DNA of 64,000 bases from Tricholoma matsutake (lineage: Eukaryota; Basidiomycota; Agaricomycetes; Agaricales; Tricholomataceae), in assembly GCA_026075535.2 (NCBI GenBank), contig AP026538.1:11656001-11720000 (forward strand). Direction: 5' to 3'. The first letter of the stretch is position 1; each line of letters begins with the position of its first letter. The notes below the pieces were generated by a model. The model saw nothing but the letters and a program-made list of their open reading frames with translations. It was not told the origin of the DNA and made no database searches. Shown in pieces: positions 60,281 through 64,000 of the stretch. The translations under genes and the position numbers were made by a program.

Positions 60281-61184
60281 TGATACCTGAAGGGCTTGTA
60301 TGAATAGAGGGTCTTAAATGAACAGAGCGGCACAGCGAAGACATGGTGAAAGCATGATACGAATGAGGAAACACAAAGAATGCAGTGAGATTTGTAATTC
60401 CTTATTAGGCAACCAAATAAAAGCAAAACTTCATGATTCTCATCATTTTAGGGAAACCCTGTAATACTCAAACATCAAATCGATGGAATGTTTTTGTTTT
60501 GCTCAGTCATTATTTTATACCACAGCAGGCTGAATTTCATCATCTATGCATTGTGCAAGGTAAGTCATTTCAACCTGCCCTCATGCAGAAACTCACATGT
60601 CATATCTATACCCGGCACATCCGAGACTTCAACTTCACATGCAATATCAACCAAGGTCTGACATGTTTGCACGCTCTCTCACTTCCACTCCTACCACACC
60701 ATCAATGGTGAAGCCTGCTGCCTCCCACCACCCCCAACCACCTCCCACTGCCATCAACAGCCACAAACACCAACAATGAACCACATGGCCACAAGAGTGC
60801 CATGTCACACGTGAATTTGGATGTCAACAGCCATCGACATGTGTTGAGGGGCAATGTAAGCTAAGTATTTTTATTGTTGTTTTTGTAGTTTTTGAAGTTC
60901 TAACAAGTTTTTTTATGTTATTTTTAGGTTATCTACTACTTTTACAATGACAATGCACAATGCATCCCTATGCCCTCCTCCCTGTCCAAATGGGATGTGA
61001 GGGGGGTTGGTTGAGGTTAAGAGACCCCAGGGAGGTACCAGGAGGCCCAGGTAGCTGGGTACCTACAAGGTAAGCACATGAAATGTCCCCAACACTGCCA
61101 TCTGCCACTAACCACCCCGCCATCTCTCAAAACAGGCAACACCACTGCCACAATAGCAGGATGGCATAACGAGATGCACCACCA
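60281..61184. other. Intergenic, His/Pro-coding low complexity
   Basis: CACC/CAACC-rich near 60690-60790. No gene recognised. Confidence 0.4.
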
Positions 61185-61770
61185 ATGACCCAACCCACTC
61201 AGGACGACAATGGCAATGGAATGAAGGGAACAGGGCCAGGCGACACTGATGACAAACACCCTAACACCAATGGTGGACAGGACCAGGATGATGAGAATGA
61301 TGATGCCAACACAAACTGTGACAGCACTGACAATGGGGATGATGAGAATGGCACCCACAACCATGAGGAAGGTGAAACTGCAACAATGGCCACAGTGGAC
61401 CACAAGGACCACAAGGACAACCACCGCCAAGAATGGGACAATGGGGACAATGACTGGAAGACAAGATGATGCCAGGACCAGAGATGACAGGCATGAGGAT
61501 GATGACACCAAGGAGGACCAGGACCAGGGCAATGGGAACAGCAAGGACAATGAGGACGACAACAGCAGGGATGACAGGAACAACAGGCACCAGGACTGGC
61601 CAGGGACAAAGGGGATGACTGGGACAAGGAGAAAACAATGGGGAACACAGATGATGATACCACAGCCACAACAACAACAACAACAGGAACAGGAACAACA
61701 CACCGGCCACCCCCGAGCAACTGTTTGTGGGCCCAAATGATGACTAGAGTCATTTGGGCCCAGGTAATTT
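61185..61770. repeat. Low-complexity GACAATGG/GGACAAC tract
   Basis: Open in several frames on both strands and ending in the inverted pair GGGCCCAAATGA...TCATTTGGGCCC. Organisation resembles 5935-6720. ORFs of up to 239 codons here are compositional. Confidence 0.7.
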
Positions 61771-62615
61771 TTCTTATCTTTGTTTCTTATGTTTTGTTTA
61801 AAATATACATAGTTAGTTTAGATGCAATATATTGAGTTGTACAAAACCTGTGAGACCAACATCTGCCTGTAGCTGATTGAAAATTCACTACTAAAAGTAT
61901 GAAACTGATAATGAAACTAAACAAAGTGGATGAATAATTGCCATTCTTCCACTCCAAAAAAAATTTAACCTGGACAGAGGGGTTTTTTTTGCCCTTGATG
62001 GGATGAAAACCATCTCATAGTCGGAGGGTGTGAATTACCCCATTTAGAAGATGGAAGTCATCCCAAGGGATAAATTCAATGGGGTATGAATACAGACAGA
62101 TTTTGAGGTGTTTTCAACCTCTTAACTCATCCACTCTGAGGGGGAATTTTCACAACTTTTAGGGTATGTTTTTCCCTGAAAATCAGATGATTTTTATTCT
62201 TTTTCAATGGCCACAAAGGATGGAAATTCTACCCAAAACAGATGACTTTCTACTCAATTCCTTCACCTCAGTGGCTGAATTACTGGATGATTTTCCACAT
62301 CCATGGGTCTCACTGTGCTATGAATTTCTGGCTGAAAACATGCACAAGGTTGGGAAAACATAATCTACCACTTTGGCACTTTCCGGCCCTCTGTATGGCC
62401 TCAATTGAGCTTATGTGCAAATGGTGGGAATATACAAATTGTTGTACACACCTCATAGCCTCCACCTATTGCTGTCCAGGGGCTTGATGTTGTGCTGCTT
62501 TCATCTGGGCTGTTAAACAATGGTGTATTATGCTTGGGTGGACTGTCAACCAATATTGGTTGTGTAGTAAAGTGGAGGGGTAGACTTACATCACACACTG
62601 CAAGAACACGATTAA
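61771..62615. other. Intergenic, AT-rich, GGATGAAAAC words
   Basis: Words such as GATGGGATGAAAACCATC and GATGGAAGTCATCCC recall the repeats at 55955-56160. Two short ORFs are not protein-like. Confidence 0.35.
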
Positions 62616-63736
62616 TGTTGATGATACTCAACCCAGGAAAACCACCAAAACAGCCGATGAGGCAATTGATGATATTTGCGACGAGTCAGAGGAAGGGAGT
62701 GAGACATTCCGAATGTTTGTAGTCAAACCTATGGAAAGATAACTAGTGGGTACTAGTCGCAAAGGTAGTGCTATAGGGGATGAAGGTATTTGATGCAGTC
62801 CGATGGGGTATCAATCAATATCGAGGATGATTGACAAGATTGACAATGAACGAGTTCTATCGCTGATGGTCGAAGTGTGAGTTCCAAGGACCTTTTGATG
62901 GGTCAAAAGGATCTGAAGGCTATAACTGATGGCTAGGACATATTGGAAGGGTTGCTAGTGCTAACGATCAGAGGATCATAGGAAGATCGATGACGACGAT
63001 GGTCGTAGAGTTTTCTCGTCGATCAAGAAAACTCATAGAAGTTTAGATTGTTTTAGAGGATAGATCTGATTCTTAGAACTTAATACGAGATGATAGGTGA
63101 AGACAATTTCTCTCTTTCCAAGTAGATACTACAGAGTTTTATATGTTTTAAAGAAACTTCCTATAATGGAATGAGAAACATGTGTAGAACATGAGGCAAA
63201 AGATATGAGTTAAGACACAAGGCCAAAAAGGAGACTGGAATCTGAACAAGAAAGATATATATCATATGATGAAAGAGTAATAAAGGGTATAGAACTAAAA
63301 GGGGACTGTCCTTTGTGTATAAACCATGCTAAGTCTCCCAATAATGCGTCCATCAGGTTCTGTGCATGATAGGGACTTGGAACAAGGCTGACCTACTATC
63401 AGCAGGTTTGAGCATGAGTTGGAATACTTCCTGGTGCATGGTATTCCACCATATAGATAACAAATGTGGCGCCTGATGTCGCTCACAGTCTCTCAATATT
63501 GATCGATGACGCTCGACGATGTTTGATTGCATTCAATACGATGCTTGATCGCATTCAATACGATGCTCAATTGTGTTTGATATGATGCTCGACGATGTTC
63601 GATTGCATTTGATATGATATTGCGCTTGGTAGACTTGGTCGGGAGTGGTCACGCTGCTTCTGGGACCTCATGCGAGTTATCCGATGTGGTCGAAATGGTG
63701 AATTGGCCTTTGAGCTGAGGAGACAACCTATCAACA
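62616..63736 (-). mobile_element. Solo LTR, copy 3 (1.12 kb)
   Basis: On the plus strand TGTTGATGATACTCAACCC...GACAACCTATCAACA, so both ends show the inverted TGTTGAT/ATCAACA. It matches copies 1 and 2 over its length. It sits right beside another LTR fragment (to 63862). Confidence 0.78.
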
Positions 63737-64000
63737 TATATTTTGCTGTATGTAAAAAAGTCTGTTGTTGTAATTAAAACCGGCCCTTATAAAGGGACCA
63801 GTGGCTTGTGCAAACACTAAGTAGATATATGTAAAGACTGGACATCACCCTGGATCACTACATTCTCCCCTTCTGGCTTGGACCCATGGTCCAAGCCAAA
63901 ACCCCAAAGAAACAAGATATGTACAGGAAAATTCCAATGAGATCGGTTGATGTCTTCACCATGATGGCAGGAAGGAAACTAAGTCCCAAAGTGACAGGGT
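63737..64000 (-). mobile_element. LTR end, polypurine tract and 3' internal edge of a retroelement leaving the window
   Basis: The plus strand ends an LTR with GGATCACTACA at 63862; next comes TTCTCCCCTT, the complement of a polypurine tract AAGGGGAGAA. So a minus-strand element has its 3' LTR here and its body to the right of 64000. A TATA-like CCCTTATAAAGGG lies at about 63784-63796. Confidence 0.55.

Noticed and set aside
61017..61753. 239- and 184-codon minus-strand ORFs, hydrophobic, membrane-like
   Set aside because: They arise from the GACAATG-rich low-complexity tract; Cys/Val/Leu runs follow the repeat and no start context or introns support a gene.

Overview
The window is nuclear DNA from a basidiomycete fungus, most likely an Agaricomycete. 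The evidence is the gene structure (introns of about 47-75 nt with GTATGT/GTGAGT donors and CAG acceptors), a Crinkler-type NTPase-nuclease gene, and decayed KDZ (Kyakuja-Dileera-Zisupton) transposases with CxC2-type cysteine clusters and the companion gene families seen beside them in basidiomycetes. No tRNA, rRNA, CRISPR or bacterial feature was recognised. Species cannot be named from sequence alone.

Layout. 0.5-3.1 kb: KDZ 3' relic, palindromic tandem repeat, reverse-transcriptase fragment and an LTR. 3.3-5.9 kb: a hAT element with intact ends and an 8-bp target duplication, holding a transposase relic and a nested fold-back MITE. 6-12.5 kb: low-complexity DNA, a tRNA-like SINE candidate, LTR debris, minisatellites and a solo LTR. 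12.6-15.1 kb: a multi-exon gene of unknown function with one nonsense codon. 15.5-24.1 kb: repeats, a copia-like gag relic, a peptidase-like fragment, a second hAT-type MITE and LTRs. 24.6-36 kb: a gypsy gag relic, then a decayed KDZ cluster of four gene relics whose transposase has lost its catalytic core. 37.1-40.9 kb: the only clearly intact gene, a seven-exon Crinkler of 962 residues. 43.66-55.00 kb: an 11.3-kb KDZ element with about 115-bp terminal inverted repeats, two subterminal arrays of the palindrome CATTATAATG, three passenger ORFs or genes and a nearly complete transposase. 56.2-58.4 kb: a Tc1/mariner-type transposase relic split by a solo LTR. 58.8-60.3 kb: another TE-associated gene relic. 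61-64 kb: low-complexity DNA, a third solo LTR, and the edge of a retroelement leaving the window.

Theme. The coding relics are broken mainly by TGA codons at positions where the family or context expects arginine, as CGA to TGA transitions would give. This recurs in KDZ, Tc1, passenger genes and the 12.6-kb gene, and suggests that deamination at CpG, not random damage, is the main cause of decay. The Crinkler gene keeps many CpG sites and a full reading frame, so it appears young, selected or protected.
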